A stretch of DNA of 64,000 nucleotides, taken from assembly GCA_017935065.1 (NCBI GenBank), contig JAGBIF010000022.1:42769-106768 (forward strand), in the 5' to 3' direction. The position numbers and the translations under genes were made by a program. Source of the stretch: Clostridia bacterium. GTDB taxonomy: Bacteria > Bacillota > Clostridia > Oscillospirales > CAG-272. Positions 1-8,835 of the stretch are shown here, piece after piece; position 1 is the stretch's first letter; each line of letters starts with the position of its first letter. Under the pieces are notes generated by a model. The model was given only the letters and a program-made list of their open reading frames with translations, did no database searches and was not told the DNA's origin.

Positions 1-1
1 G

Positions 2-1030
2 AGAATTATCAACGAGCCGAAGCGGAAAATAGGTAACGCGACGGTTGAGGCGATTGAGAAAATAGCTCAGGATGCGGGAGTGAGCATGCTTGAGGTTATA
101 AGTCGGGCAGGCGAATATACCGCCCTTGCGAAGAGCGCACCGAGACTGCTTGACTTTTACAGGCTTATCACCGATATCAGGGCAAGGGAGCTTACCCCCT
201 CGGAGATTATCGGTGAGATATTTGAGACAAGCGGATATAAGGATATGCTTCTCAACGAGGGCTTTGAGGGCGAGGGCAAGATAGATAACGTAAACGAGCT
301 TATCGTCGGTGCTATCGAGTATGAGAAAAGACAAAGGGAGCTTGACCTTGTGCCGACGCTCACAGGCTTTCTCGAGGAAATTGCGCTCGTCAGCGACGTT
401 GACAAGTACGATGAAAATGCCGACTCGATAGTGCTTATGACCATTCACTCGGCAAAGGGGCTTGAGTTCCCCTATGTATTTCTCGCGGGTATGGAGGACG
501 GAATATTCCCCTCTGAGCAGAATATGATGAGTGAGGTTGAAATGGGCGAGGAAAGACGGCTTGCCTACGTCGCGATAACCCGCGCGAAGGAGCGCCTTTA
601 CATCAGCTATACGAAAAACCGTATGATGTGGGGACGGACCACCTACAATATGCTCTCAACCTTCGTAAGAAATGAAATCCCCGATGCTCTTTTGAAAAAA
701 GAAGGCGGCACGCGCACAGGAGGCGCTTCGCGCGGAGGCTTTTCGGGCAGAGGCGGCTTTGGGCAGTCGGGCTTTGGCAGGCCGGGCAGTGCTCACGGCG
801 GCTACGAGGTAAGACGCGCCCCTGACGGTACAGGTCAGAAAAAACGGACTGCCGAGGACTTCGGTATAGCTCGCTTCAAGGCTGGTGAGAGGGTGCTTCA
901 CGATAGCTTCGGTCTCGGCACCGTAATCTCGTCAAAGGATATGGGCGGCGATGTGCTGTACGAGATAGAATTTGATACAGTAGGCAAGAAGAAGCTTATG
1001 GCAACCTTTGCAAAGCTTAAGCGGGCATAA
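2..1030 (+). CDS. pcrA: ATP-dependent DNA helicase PcrA/UvrD, C-terminal part (5' truncated)
   Basis: This is the last 342 codons of an SF1A 3'-5' DNA helicase involved in nucleotide-excision repair and removal of replication blocks. The reading frame is open from base 2, so the start lies outside the window. Visible family features are the motif around SAKGLEF (about residue 150 of this fragment), followed by the QxxR-type helicase motif with EERRLAYVAITRAKERL (about residue 183). A glycine/arginine-rich linker (about 235-275) precedes a C-terminal Tudor-like domain (HDSFGLGTV ... ATFAKLK), which in PcrA binds RNA polymerase. The GG-rich linker and terminal domain favour PcrA over Rep. The identity is firm. 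The N-terminal Walker motifs are not in view. Confidence 0.95.
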   Translation, partial: RIINEPKRKIGNATVEAIEKIAQDAGVSMLEVISRAGEYTALAKSAPRLLDFYRLITDIRARELTPSEIIGEIFETSGYKDMLLNEGFEGEGKIDNVNELIVGAIEYEKRQRELDLVPTLTGFLEEIALVSDVDKYDENADSIVLMTIHSAKGLEFPYVFLAGMEDGIFPSEQNMMSEVEMGEERRLAYVAITRAKERLYISYTKNRMMWGRTTYNMLSTFVRNEIPDALLKKEGGTRTGGASRGGFSGRGGFGQSGFGRPGSAHGGYEVRRAPDGTGQKKRTAEDFGIARFKAGERVLHDSFGLGTVISSKDMGGDVLYEIEFDTVGKKKLMATFAKLKRA

Positions 1031-1078
1031 GGCAAAATACCAATATTGACAACAACTATTTGCAAATAAGGTGAAAAA

Positions 1079-1735
1079 ATGATTAAAGCGTGTTTGTTTG
1101 ATTTAGACGGAACTCTTCTTGATACGCTTACAAGTATCAACGAAAGACTGAACGAAACCCTTGCCCGCCACGGCTTTCATCCGATATCAAGAGAGAAGGC
1201 GCGTGTCTTTGTGGGCGACGGTGCGAGAGAGCTTGTTCTGCGCGCGATAGCCTCACAGCGCGAGGGGGTAGATATGAGCGTTATATCGGCAGTGCACAGG
1301 GATTACGTCGACTATTATAATGCCGACTTTGCCCGAGGCACCGAGCCCTACTCGGGCATAAACGGGCTTCTCTCGGAGCTTAAGAAAAAGGGGATGAGGC
1401 TTGCGGTCATATCAAATAAGCCCGACCCCACGGTAAAGCAGCTCTGCGAGCTTTTCTTTGACGGCATCTTCGACCTTGTATACGGAGCAAGGGAGGGAGT
1501 TAAGCTTAAGCCCGCCCCCGATGCCCCCCTTGAGATATGCCGCCTCCTCGGCGTAAGCCCCGATGAGACCGCCTATTTCGGTGACACGGGAGTTGATATG
1601 CAGACGGCGAAAAATTACGGCGCGGGAATAGGAATTGGCGTTCTTTGGGGATTTCGGGACAGCGAGGAGCTGTCAGCTTTCGGTGCGGATGCTCTCATTT
1701 CCTCACCTCTGCAGGCATTAAAATATTTAAACTGA
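1079..1735 (+). CDS. HAD-family phosphatase, phosphoglycolate phosphatase-like
   Basis: A 218-residue cytoplasmic HAD hydrolase of the Gph/PGP type. The catalytic nucleophile motif DLDGT is at residues 8-12, motif II is the SNK near 113, the motif III lysine lies in KLKPAPD, and motif IV is GDTGVD. An alpha-helical cap domain separates motifs I and II, as in subfamily IA. It probably dephosphorylates a small phosphorylated metabolite such as 2-phosphoglycolate, but substrate cannot be assigned from sequence. It starts 48 bases after pcrA with AAGGTG upstream of the ATG, so the two may be cotranscribed. A terminator hairpin follows it. Confidence 0.85.
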   Translation: MIKACLFDLDGTLLDTLTSINERLNETLARHGFHPISREKARVFVGDGARELVLRAIASQREGVDMSVISAVHRDYVDYYNADFARGTEPYSGINGLLSELKKKGMRLAVISNKPDPTVKQLCELFFDGIFDLVYGAREGVKLKPAPDAPLEICRLLGVSPDETAYFGDTGVDMQTAKNYGAGIGIGVLWGFRDSEELSAFGADALISSPLQALKYLN

Positions 1736-1778
1736 TATAATTTAACAAATTGTAGGATATACACAAAAAAGAAAAAAT

Positions 1779-1834
1779 GCTTTTGTGAAATATGCGTTGC
1801 TTGTTCGCACGCTCGCTCACAAAAGTATTTTTTT
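1779..1834 (+). terminator. Rho-independent terminator after the HAD phosphatase gene
   Basis: A 10-bp stem (1779-1788 with 1817-1826, one G.U pair) closes a roughly 28-base loop and is followed by a run of seven T. It separates the pcrA/HAD unit from the O-acylation cluster. Confidence 0.7.
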
Positions 1835-1910
1835 ATATTTATTTTTATTTTTTTATGTGCTAAAATATCTTAAAATATATTCTTATTTAAAAGTGTACGG
1901 GGGTATGCTT

Positions 1911-4253
1911 ATGAAAAAAATTATATTGCTTGCTTTATCGGTCCTGCTTCTTTTGGGACTTACCGCCTGTGGGGGCGGGGATACCGACGAGACGGTAAAG
2001 GTAATGGTAAACTGCTCGGAGGGTGTCACCGTAACGAGCGAAAATCCTACCTACGTCAAGCTTGGCGAGGACGCGCGCTTTGAGGTAAGCTTCGAGGAGG
2101 GACACGCGGTGGATTATCTTTCCGAGGGTGAGATAGTCGACGGTGTTCTGACACTTAAGGGCGTTACGAGGCGCACTCTCGTAAATCTTACGGCGATAGA
2201 TCTCGGATACGGCACGGATGCCGAATATTATTATTTCTTCGCGGGCGCGACAAGTGACACCAGCTCGCTTGCCAACGGTGCAAAGGTTCAGGCGGGAACA
2301 CCCGTCACCGTCAGCGCAAACGACGATTACCGCACCTTTATCGGTTGGAGCATCGGCTGGCGCACTAACGATACATCAAAAATGATATCGCTCGACAGAA
2401 GCTTCACCTTCAGGCTTTCCCCCGAGCTTGCGGGCAAGAGCGGTGTTATCAAGCTTTTCGCGAACTATCTTGATTCGGATGCGTTCATATACGACCCGAA
2501 CGGCGGTGTGGTAAATACCTCTTCCTTCAACGCGGCCGACAACCTCTATTATTCCACCGAGCTCTCGGCGGGATGTCTTAAGGTCACGATGGCACAGAGC
2601 TACCGCGAGGTATTCGAGACCGTAGCGCTGTTTTTTGATGACGGCACCTTTACAAGGGAGGGCTACGTTCTGTGTGAGTACAACACCAAGCCCGACGGAA
2701 GCGGCACCTCCTACAGTCTCGGCTCGAGATACTATCCCGACCCCGCCGCGGGTGGCGGTAAGATATACTGCATATGGAAAAAGGCGTCCGAGGAATTTAC
2801 CGTAGCCGATATCGATATGCCTCTGCCCGACGGAATTACTGCCGACAAGGCACCCGATTGGCGCACAAGCGGTGTATCAATTCTTAACTATACCGCGGAC
2901 AGCGAGGAGGTGGTTATCCCCGAGTTTATCGGCGGAAAGCCCGTAATCGCAATCTCGCAGGATGCCTTCAAGAATAAGAAGGTCAAGACGCTGGTTATCC
3001 CAAAGACGGTGCAGCGTGTCTATGACGGCGCTATCAAGGGCTGTGATAAGCTTGAAACCATCTACTACCCCGACGGAATTTATTACATATCCGACAATGC
3101 CCTCGATGCGGCAAGCTACACCTCATTTAAGCATCTTTATGTCAATGCCACTATGGCACCGCGCTTTTCAAATACGCAGGAGGGAGCCTTCTCGGTTAAG
3201 CTCTCGCGCCTGCTCGCAAGTTATAAGAAGAACCGAATAATAGTTATCGCAGGCTCGTCAACCTATCAGGGACTTTCAAGCGAGTATATGGAGGCGCTTC
3301 TTCAGGGACAGTACACGCTGATAAACTTCGGTACGACGAGGACCACGAACGGCATTATCTACCTTGAGGCGATGCAGAAGCTTGCGCACACGGGTGATAT
3401 AGTACTTTTCGCCCCCGAAAACAGTACCTATATGATGGGTGAGAACGAGCTTTATTGGAAGACCGTACGCGACCTTGAGTCAATGAACAACTTCTGGCGC
3501 TTGATTGACATATCCAACTACAAGGGTGTGTTCTCGGCGTTCGCGTCCTTTAACAGCGAGTACAAATACAAGCGCTCGCCAACCTTCAAGCAGGGTAGCG
3601 CTCAGGTGCCGCTGAGATACGAGCACGCTATGCTCCGTATTGACAAGGGTGAGGTCAACAAGTACGGCGAGTATCTCGGAAAGAAAGAAGGAACGCCCTA
3701 CGTCGATTCCTACTTCATCACGATGAACGATATGTATAAGACAAAATTTGAGAGCTCGTGGCAAAATGTTGAGGATCAGGTAAAGAACAAGGATTATAAG
3801 GATCCGAACAATGTCACATGGGCATCAATTCTGTCTTCACCCTTTAAGGAAAACGTCAACCGCGCTATCACCTCGGCAAAGCTCTCGGGAGCTAAGGTCT
3901 ACTTCACCTTCTGCCCCGTCGATGCCGATAAGCTCTTTGACGAGTGCAAGAGCAAGAGCCACCTTGCCGCATATGACGCGATGATGGCAAATAAGGATAA
4001 TTTCATCTTTGACGGCGTGCTCGGTAAGAGCGCGAGCTACACGCTTGACCACGCCTACTTCTACGATTGCGCATTCCACGTAAACGATACGGGACGCGCG
4101 CTTCGTACCTACAGAATGTACGTGGATATCTGTAATCTTTTCGGAAAGACACCGAGAGGCTTCTTGTCCGAGGGCACGTCCTTCGCGGGCTGTGACTTTG
4201 AAAATGGCAATTCTACGGGTGTGCCGAATATTATACCCGACTATCTTAAGTAA
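1911..4253 (+). CDS. Lipoprotein with leucine-rich repeats and a C-terminal SGNH/DltD-like domain
   Basis: A 780-residue exported lipoprotein. The open frame extends to 1785, but the ATG at 1911 has a G-rich Shine-Dalgarno sequence about 7 bases upstream and begins a lipoprotein signal ending in the lipobox LTAC (Cys20). An extracellular segment of unclear fold is followed by BspA-type LRR_5 repeats (about 330-430), with phrases such as VIPKTVQRVYDGAI. The C-terminal region (about 440-760) resembles SGNH/AlgX/DltD-like acyl-handling proteins: a GSS nucleophile block (IVIAGSSTYQG), a mid-domain Asn-rich stretch, and the DxxFH block in DCAFHVND (about 717). It heads a four-gene cluster with an MBOAT acyltransferase, so it probably transfers or removes acyl groups on a surface glycan. 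The polymer is unknown. Confidence 0.75.
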   Translation: MKKIILLALSVLLLLGLTACGGGDTDETVKVMVNCSEGVTVTSENPTYVKLGEDARFEVSFEEGHAVDYLSEGEIVDGVLTLKGVTRRTLVNLTAIDLGYGTDAEYYYFFAGATSDTSSLANGAKVQAGTPVTVSANDDYRTFIGWSIGWRTNDTSKMISLDRSFTFRLSPELAGKSGVIKLFANYLDSDAFIYDPNGGVVNTSSFNAADNLYYSTELSAGCLKVTMAQSYREVFETVALFFDDGTFTREGYVLCEYNTKPDGSGTSYSLGSRYYPDPAAGGGKIYCIWKKASEEFTVADIDMPLPDGITADKAPDWRTSGVSILNYTADSEEVVIPEFIGGKPVIAISQDAFKNKKVKTLVIPKTVQRVYDGAIKGCDKLETIYYPDGIYYISDNALDAASYTSFKHLYVNATMAPRFSNTQEGAFSVKLSRLLASYKKNRIIVIAGSSTYQGLSSEYMEALLQGQYTLINFGTTRTTNGIIYLEAMQKLAHTGDIVLFAPENSTYMMGENELYWKTVRDLESMNNFWRLIDISNYKGVFSAFASFNSEYKYKRSPTFKQGSAQVPLRYEHAMLRIDKGEVNKYGEYLGKKEGTPYVDSYFITMNDMYKTKFESSWQNVEDQVKNKDYKDPNNVTWASILSSPFKENVNRAITSAKLSGAKVYFTFCPVDADKLFDECKSKSHLAAYDAMMANKDNFIFDGVLGKSASYTLDHAYFYDCAFHVNDTGRALRTYRMYVDICNLFGKTPRGFLSEGTSFAGCDFENGNSTGVPNIIPDYLK

Positions 4254-4268
4254 GAGAGGAGCAATACA

Positions 4269-4847
4269 GTGGAATTTTTAAAATACCCGACGCTTTTGCT
4301 CGGACTGCTTTTGTTCATATTGCTCCATATCATTTCGGCAATCGTAAGGGGAAGGCTCTCAAGACTGCTGAATTATGTAAACCTCGCGTTGCATATAATC
4401 TTCCTTATCCCGATGATGACATTGGGGCTTACCATAGAGGATGCGGTTCTTATGTATATGATAAGCGTATTCGTATATACGCTCTCACAGGCGCTTGTTT
4501 ATCGCAGGCGCGGAGCCCCGCGGGACAGCGCGGAGAAGGCGGATAGCATCCCGCTTGAGGATGACACCCTTGAAGGGCAGATGCGCAAGAGAGAGGCTAT
4601 GGGTATTACCGCCGACGCAAGCCCTATCAGAAACGCCACCCCCGTAAAATACGACTTTGAGCCTGTACGCATACAGACTGAGCCCACCGCACCCGTAAGT
4701 GATGCTACCGATAAGGAAGCGCCCGCCGATAAGGAAACGCCTGCCGACAAGGAAGCGCCCGCTGACAAGAAAGCGCCTGCCGACAAGACCGACGGTGCCG
4801 ACGGGCAGACCGCCCCCGAGGAAAAGACGGGAGGTGAGGGCAAATGA
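4269..4847 (+). CDS. Small membrane protein of the O-acylation cluster with a repetitive acidic/lysine tail
   Basis: A 192-residue protein starting at a GTG preceded by AGAGAGGA. Two hydrophobic segments (about 5-22 and 33-75) form a membrane anchor, and the rest is hydrophilic. The tail contains a six-residue repeat of the type DKEAPA, four to five copies in a row, encoded by an 18-base repeat. I do not recognise a family. It lies 16 bases after the SGNH lipoprotein gene and its stop overlaps the MBOAT start (ATGA), so translation is likely coupled. It is probably an accessory or scaffold subunit of the acyltransferase complex. That role is inferred from position only. Confidence 0.6.
   Translation: MEFLKYPTLLLGLLLFILLHIISAIVRGRLSRLLNYVNLALHIIFLIPMMTLGLTIEDAVLMYMISVFVYTLSQALVYRRRGAPRDSAEKADSIPLEDDTLEGQMRKREAMGITADASPIRNATPVKYDFEPVRIQTEPTAPVSDATDKEAPADKETPADKEAPADKKAPADKTDGADGQTAPEEKTGGEGK
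4710..4791 (+). repeat. 18-base tandem repeat coding for DKEAPA-type units
   Basis: Four to five imperfect tandem copies of an 18-base unit inside the 3' end of the small membrane protein gene. Most differences between copies are synonymous or E/K changes. Such tracts can change copy number by slippage. Confidence 0.75.
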
Positions 4848-6298
4848 CCTTTAATTCCTGGGAATTTTTGCTATTTTACCCCATAGTGCTTCTGCTTTAC
4901 TTCGTGCTTCCCAAGAAGCTGAAGTGGCCGATGCTGCTTATCGCGAGCTACTACTTCTATATGTGCTATCAGGCAGAGCTGGTTGTCCTTATACTCGGTA
5001 CAACTATTGTCTCGTGGATAGCCTCGCGTATTATTGAAGCCAAGACCGACCCGCGCATAAGAAAGCTTTGCCTTGCCGTAACTCTCGTTATATGCCTCGG
5101 CGTGCTTTTCTTCTACAAGTACTTCAACTTCCTCTCGGGAAGCGTGACGGGAATAATTACTGCCCTCGGCGGTACACCCTCACCCTTTATGCTTGATCTT
5201 GTGCTTCCCGTAGGTATATCCTTCTACACCTTCCAGACGCTCTCGTACGTTATTGACGTATACAGAGGGGATATCAAGACCGAGCCTAACTTCTTCTTCT
5301 ACGCGCTCTTTGTATCCTTCTTCCCACAGCTGGTTGCTGGACCTATCGAGCGCCCCGATAACCTCATACCCCAGCTGAAAAATCCGAAGCCCTGGTCAAA
5401 TCCCGACGCTATCAAGGGTGCAAAGCATATGATAGTCGGCTTCTTCAAGAAGATATGCGTTGCCGATCTGCTTTCGGTCTACGTAAATTCAATTTATAAC
5501 AATCCAACCGAGGCGACCTCGCTCGGTGTAATTATCGCGACCTGTCTTTTCGCGGTGCAGATATACTGCGACTTCTCGGGCTACACCGACATCGCTACGG
5601 GCTGTGCTAGAATTATGGGCATTCGCCTGATGAAGAACTTCGACCACCCCTATATGGCGACCACCATAAAGGAGTTCTGGAGCAGATGGCATATCTCGCT
5701 CTCAAGCTGGTTCCGCGATTATCTCTACATACCTCTTGGTGGCAGCCGCTGTAAAAAATGGCGCCACCTTATGAACCTCTTTATCGTATTTATGGTATCG
5801 GGCCTCTGGCACGGCGCCGCGTGGACCTACGTTATCTGGGGAGCTATCCACGGTGTCTATCAGATAGTAGGACAGCTCACGATAAAGGGAAGAAACAAGC
5901 TGATAACGAATATCGGACTTGACCCCAAGGGCAGACTAGTCGGATGGGGACGAAGGGTGATTACCTTTATACTCGTCTGCTTCTCGTGGCTATTCTTCAG
6001 GGCAAACACCACAGACGACGCTTGGGTGCTTCTCGGTAAGCTCTTTACCGCAGGAGGAAGCCTCACCGATACGCTTACGCATATGAGCCTTGATATTACC
6101 AATATCCTTATGTGCATCCTTTCGGTCGCAACGCTTGTGATTATTGACAGACTGCTTAAGTACGAGGATGCCGATGACGGCTCGTTTATTCTGGTAAGAA
6201 ATTCAAGCTTCATCTACTACGTGTGGATAATTATCTTTTCCTGGGCAATACTGCTCTCGAAGGATATGGCAAGCACGTTTATCTATTTCCAATTCTAA
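4844..6298 (+). CDS. MBOAT-family membrane-bound O-acyltransferase (AlgI/DltB-like)
   Basis: A 484-residue polytopic membrane protein of the MBOAT family. Hydrophobic helices run along the whole length. Family hallmarks are FPQLVAGPIERPDNL, WSRWHISLSSWFRDYLYIPL and the active-site histidine in SGLWHGAAW (about residue 321), followed by WGAIHG. Members move acyl groups from a cytoplasmic donor across the membrane onto extracellular polymers (alginate, teichoic acid, peptidoglycan, exopolysaccharide). The start overlaps the upstream stop as ATGA, and a second SGNH-like gene follows after 12 bases. This matches the known pairing of an MBOAT channel/transferase with an extracellular SGNH transferase. 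No D-alanine ligase or carrier genes are nearby, which argues against a dlt operon and for acetylation of a glycan. Confidence 0.92.
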   Translation: MTFNSWEFLLFYPIVLLLYFVLPKKLKWPMLLIASYYFYMCYQAELVVLILGTTIVSWIASRIIEAKTDPRIRKLCLAVTLVICLGVLFFYKYFNFLSGSVTGIITALGGTPSPFMLDLVLPVGISFYTFQTLSYVIDVYRGDIKTEPNFFFYALFVSFFPQLVAGPIERPDNLIPQLKNPKPWSNPDAIKGAKHMIVGFFKKICVADLLSVYVNSIYNNPTEATSLGVIIATCLFAVQIYCDFSGYTDIATGCARIMGIRLMKNFDHPYMATTIKEFWSRWHISLSSWFRDYLYIPLGGSRCKKWRHLMNLFIVFMVSGLWHGAAWTYVIWGAIHGVYQIVGQLTIKGRNKLITNIGLDPKGRLVGWGRRVITFILVCFSWLFFRANTTDDAWVLLGKLFTAGGSLTDTLTHMSLDITNILMCILSVATLVIIDRLLKYEDADDGSFILVRNSSFIYYVWIIIFSWAILLSKDMASTFIYFQF

Positions 6299-6310
6299 GG
6301 GAGGATTTTT

Positions 6311-7765
6311 ATGAATAGTAAAGTAAAGACCGCCCTTAAGGCAGTTGCGGCGCTTCTGGTAATACTTATGCCTCTGGCTCTGATATTCGGAATAGTGGTG
6401 CTAACGGTCCCTCAGTATTCAAACACCTTTGTCGGCGTGCTTGACGATAAGGTTGATAGGCTTAAGGACATCGAGGAGGAAAAGCTTATAGTAGTCGGCG
6501 GCTCAAGCGTTGCATTCGGGCTTGACTCAGAGTTGCTTGAGGAGTACGTGGGTATGCCCGTAGTAAACTTCGGGCTCTATGCCGCGCTCGGCACGAAGGT
6601 AATGCTTGACCTCTCGCGCGCAGGCATCTCGCGCGGCGACGTGGTTATAATAGCCCCTGAGGTAAGCGCGCAGACGATGTCGATGTATTTCAACACCGAG
6701 ACCACCCTTCAGGCTATAGACGATGACTACTCGCTTCTTCGCTATATGGATATAAACAACATCCCCTCGCTTCTGTCGGGAATGTTCAGGCACGTCGGAA
6801 ATAAGGTAAAGCTTGCCGTGTCGGGTAAGCCCGACCCCGAGGGCGTGTATAACAGCAAAAGCTTTAACGAGTACGGTGACGTAGTGTACGAAAGACCGTC
6901 CAACGTGATGGAGCTCTACTACGATCCCAACACCCCGATAGTTCTTGACGAGAGCATTATAAACGAGCCCTTTATCGACTATCTCAACGAGTATATAGCC
7001 TATTGCAGGCTGGTCGGTGCCGAGGTCTATTATTCCTTCAGCCCGATGAACGAGCTCGCGGTAAAGGAGCAGTACACCTCGGAGGAGCTTCGCGCGTTTG
7101 AAAAGCTTCTCGGTGAAAAAATAGACTGTGATATCATCAGCTATGCCGACGATTATATTCTTGACGCAGGCTATTTCTTTGACAGCAACTTCCACTTAAA
7201 CGATACGGGCGTTAAGTACAGAACGCTTCGCCTTGCCGAGGATATTATTCTTGCAGAGGAAATACCAACGCTTGTGCTTGAGCCATATCCCGAGGTACCC
7301 GCGCTTCGCGACGGACTTATCATGCTTGAGGGTGAGGAGCCCGATATAAACGAGAAGTATTTCACCTATGAGGCACTTCCAAACGGAAACTATATGATAA
7401 CGGGACTTACCGAGCTTGGTAAGACGCAGACCTCGCTTACCCTGCCTATCGGTGTAAGGCTTGGCGACAGCAATAATCTCGTTGCCGTAACCACCCTCGG
7501 CGAGGGAGCCTTCTCGGGCGGTGTCGTTCAGCGCGTGACCGTCAGTGCGGATTCAAGGCTTAAGCAGCTTATGAACGGCGCATTTGCAGGCGCTGGCTCT
7601 CTTACGCGCCTTGACCTTTATATAGAGTCCGCGGAAAGCGTTCTTCCGCCCGCTGACTTTATCGGTACGGCGAGCAGCTTTGAAATCCACGTAAGCTCAA
7701 GCTCAAGCTATCGCAGCGACTATTTCTGGAGTAGCTTTACCGACATTATAAAGTCTGATCTTTAA
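6311..7765 (+). CDS. Membrane-anchored SGNH/DltD-like protein with C-terminal leucine-rich repeats
   Basis: A 484-residue protein with one N-terminal membrane helix (about 10-35) and an extracellular body. The SGNH-like region has the nucleophile block VVGGSSVAFG (about 61), a conserved NFG motif shortly after, and the catalytic-type DSNFHLND (about 291). This is the same DxxFH signature as in the first SGNH protein of the cluster. The last 130 residues are LRR_5-like (GEGAFSG, NGAFAGAGSLTRLDL). Domain order is reversed relative to the lipoprotein at 1911-4253 (LRR then SGNH there, SGNH then LRR here). It is probably the acyl-transferring partner of the MBOAT protein. AAGGGAGGA lies before the ATG. 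Confidence 0.78.
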   Translation: MNSKVKTALKAVAALLVILMPLALIFGIVVLTVPQYSNTFVGVLDDKVDRLKDIEEEKLIVVGGSSVAFGLDSELLEEYVGMPVVNFGLYAALGTKVMLDLSRAGISRGDVVIIAPEVSAQTMSMYFNTETTLQAIDDDYSLLRYMDINNIPSLLSGMFRHVGNKVKLAVSGKPDPEGVYNSKSFNEYGDVVYERPSNVMELYYDPNTPIVLDESIINEPFIDYLNEYIAYCRLVGAEVYYSFSPMNELAVKEQYTSEELRAFEKLLGEKIDCDIISYADDYILDAGYFFDSNFHLNDTGVKYRTLRLAEDIILAEEIPTLVLEPYPEVPALRDGLIMLEGEEPDINEKYFTYEALPNGNYMITGLTELGKTQTSLTLPIGVRLGDSNNLVAVTTLGEGAFSGGVVQRVTVSADSRLKQLMNGAFAGAGSLTRLDLYIESAESVLPPADFIGTASSFEIHVSSSSSYRSDYFWSSFTDIIKSDL

Positions 7766-7791
7766 GGCCTCGTCTCGGATAATTAAAAAAC

Positions 7792-7812
7792 GGGGTAGGC
7801 CAGCCCTACCCC
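7792..7812. terminator. Perfect 8-bp inverted repeat between the SGNH gene and the lipoprotein gene
   Basis: GGGGTAGG and its complement are separated by five bases. A-runs flank it on both sides, so on the plus strand there is no U-tract, whereas on the minus strand the stem is followed by six T. It may be an attenuator or processing site. Its role in the plus-strand operon is uncertain. Confidence 0.4.
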
Positions 7813-7841
7813 AAAAAAGACAGCTCAAAAAGGAGTTTCTC

Positions 7842-8357
7842 TTGAAAAAACTGTTAATTAAGCCATTTGTGCTTGTATTAGTCATCGCTCTGCTCGCTGT
7901 CGCGCTCATCGGCTGTGGCAAGGAGAGGTCCATCTATATTGAAATAGAGGGGCTTACGGCAAAAATCCCCCAAGATATGCGCCCGACCGCGAGTGACTAT
8001 TTCGACCTCTACTATACCACGCTCTCGGCAGGCTTCGGTGTCGTCGTGCTTGACGGTGAGAGGCTTACCGCCCTTGGCGAGAGGGCAGATATTACCCTCC
8101 ATGAATATATCGAGGTGTTCCTTACGGCAAACGGCATAGATAGGGAGGCGTGCGGGCTTTACTATAGCGCAAAGCAGAATGCCTACCGCCTGACCTACCT
8201 CGTGTCAAATGACGGTGTCAGCTACTTCTTCCACAATGTTCTAATTGCAGGCGGAAGCAATGCTATTTACTACGTCGATATCAGCTGTAGTGAGGATATT
8301 GCAAATTCCTATACCCAGACCTTTGAGCTTTGGGCGAACAGCGTAAGGGTAAAATAA
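7842..8357 (+). CDS. Small predicted lipoprotein of unknown function
   Basis: A 171-residue protein starting at TTG with AAGGAG eight bases upstream. A lysine-containing start, a hydrophobic stretch and the lipobox LIGC (Cys near 25) mark it as a lipoprotein. The mature part has alternating beta-like segments and no motif I recognise. It is the last gene of the surface O-acylation cluster and is followed by a perfect 21-bp inverted repeat. Membership of the cluster is inferred from strand and spacing (76 bases). Confidence 0.65.
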   Translation: MKKLLIKPFVLVLVIALLAVALIGCGKERSIYIEIEGLTAKIPQDMRPTASDYFDLYYTTLSAGFGVVVLDGERLTALGERADITLHEYIEVFLTANGIDREACGLYYSAKQNAYRLTYLVSNDGVSYFFHNVLIAGGSNAIYYVDISCSEDIANSYTQTFELWANSVRVK

Positions 8358-8369
8358 AAGAAAAACGTA

Positions 8370-8421
8370 ATAGCAATAGAGTGAGCTTGGAAAATCAGTG
8401 CCAAGCTCACTCTATTGCTAT
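8370..8421. terminator. Perfect 21-bp inverted repeat between convergent genes
   Basis: A 21-bp perfect stem with a 10-base loop lies between the lipoprotein gene (plus) and the Xre gene (minus). No strong T-run follows on either side. It most likely acts as a bidirectional terminator or mRNA stabiliser and marks the boundary of the island. Confidence 0.65.
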
Positions 8422-8482
8422 ATGTGAAAGAAAACTCATTTGATCTTGAGCAAATACTGTTTTTGGCTTATGTCAGGGAAAA

Positions 8483-8803
8483 TTAGTCGGAAAGCCAGCT
8501 ATCAGCGAGTTTATCAAGCAACTCCTGTTTATCAGCAGGTAGCTTTTTGTATTTTTCGGAATAGCTTGCAATATCGAGGTCATTACGCTTGCCACGCAAA
8601 ATATAGTCCGCACTAATATTAAGCGCTGCACATACTTTTACTAAATTTTCAGGGCGTATGGCTTTTTTTCCTAATTCAAGGTTAGAAATCATTTGGACTG
8701 ATACGTCCATCATTTCGGCAAGCTGCTCCTGTGTTATCGCTAGCTCCTTGCGCCTTTTGTTTATACGAAGCCCTATTTCCTTTAATAAGTTAGAGTTGTT
8801 CAT
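8483..8803 (-). CDS. Xre-family HTH transcriptional regulator
   Basis: A 106-residue DNA-binding protein with one HTH_3 domain (residues about 9-65): INKRRKELAITQEQLAEMMDVSVQMISNLE is read as helix-turn-helix with the recognition helix at SVQMISNLE. The short C-terminal tail has no ligand or protease domain. The start has AAAGGAGG upstream. It is transcribed divergently from the helical protein/patatin operon, and the intergenic region carries mirrored copies of a TTAATCTRTAGG element inside both promoters. It is therefore likely to repress itself and the operon. Confidence 0.85.
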   Translation of the reverse strand: MNNSNLLKEIGLRINKRRKELAITQEQLAEMMDVSVQMISNLELGKKAIRPENLVKVCAALNISADYILRGKRNDLDIASYSEKYKKLPADKQELLDKLADSWLSD

Positions 8804-8835
8804 CTTGCCACCCTCCTTTATAATCTACTGTTAAA

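Noticed and set aside
1785-1910. N-terminal extension of the SGNH lipoprotein to 1785
   Set aside because: It overlaps the terminator of the previous gene and would bury the clear lipoprotein signal that begins at 1911.
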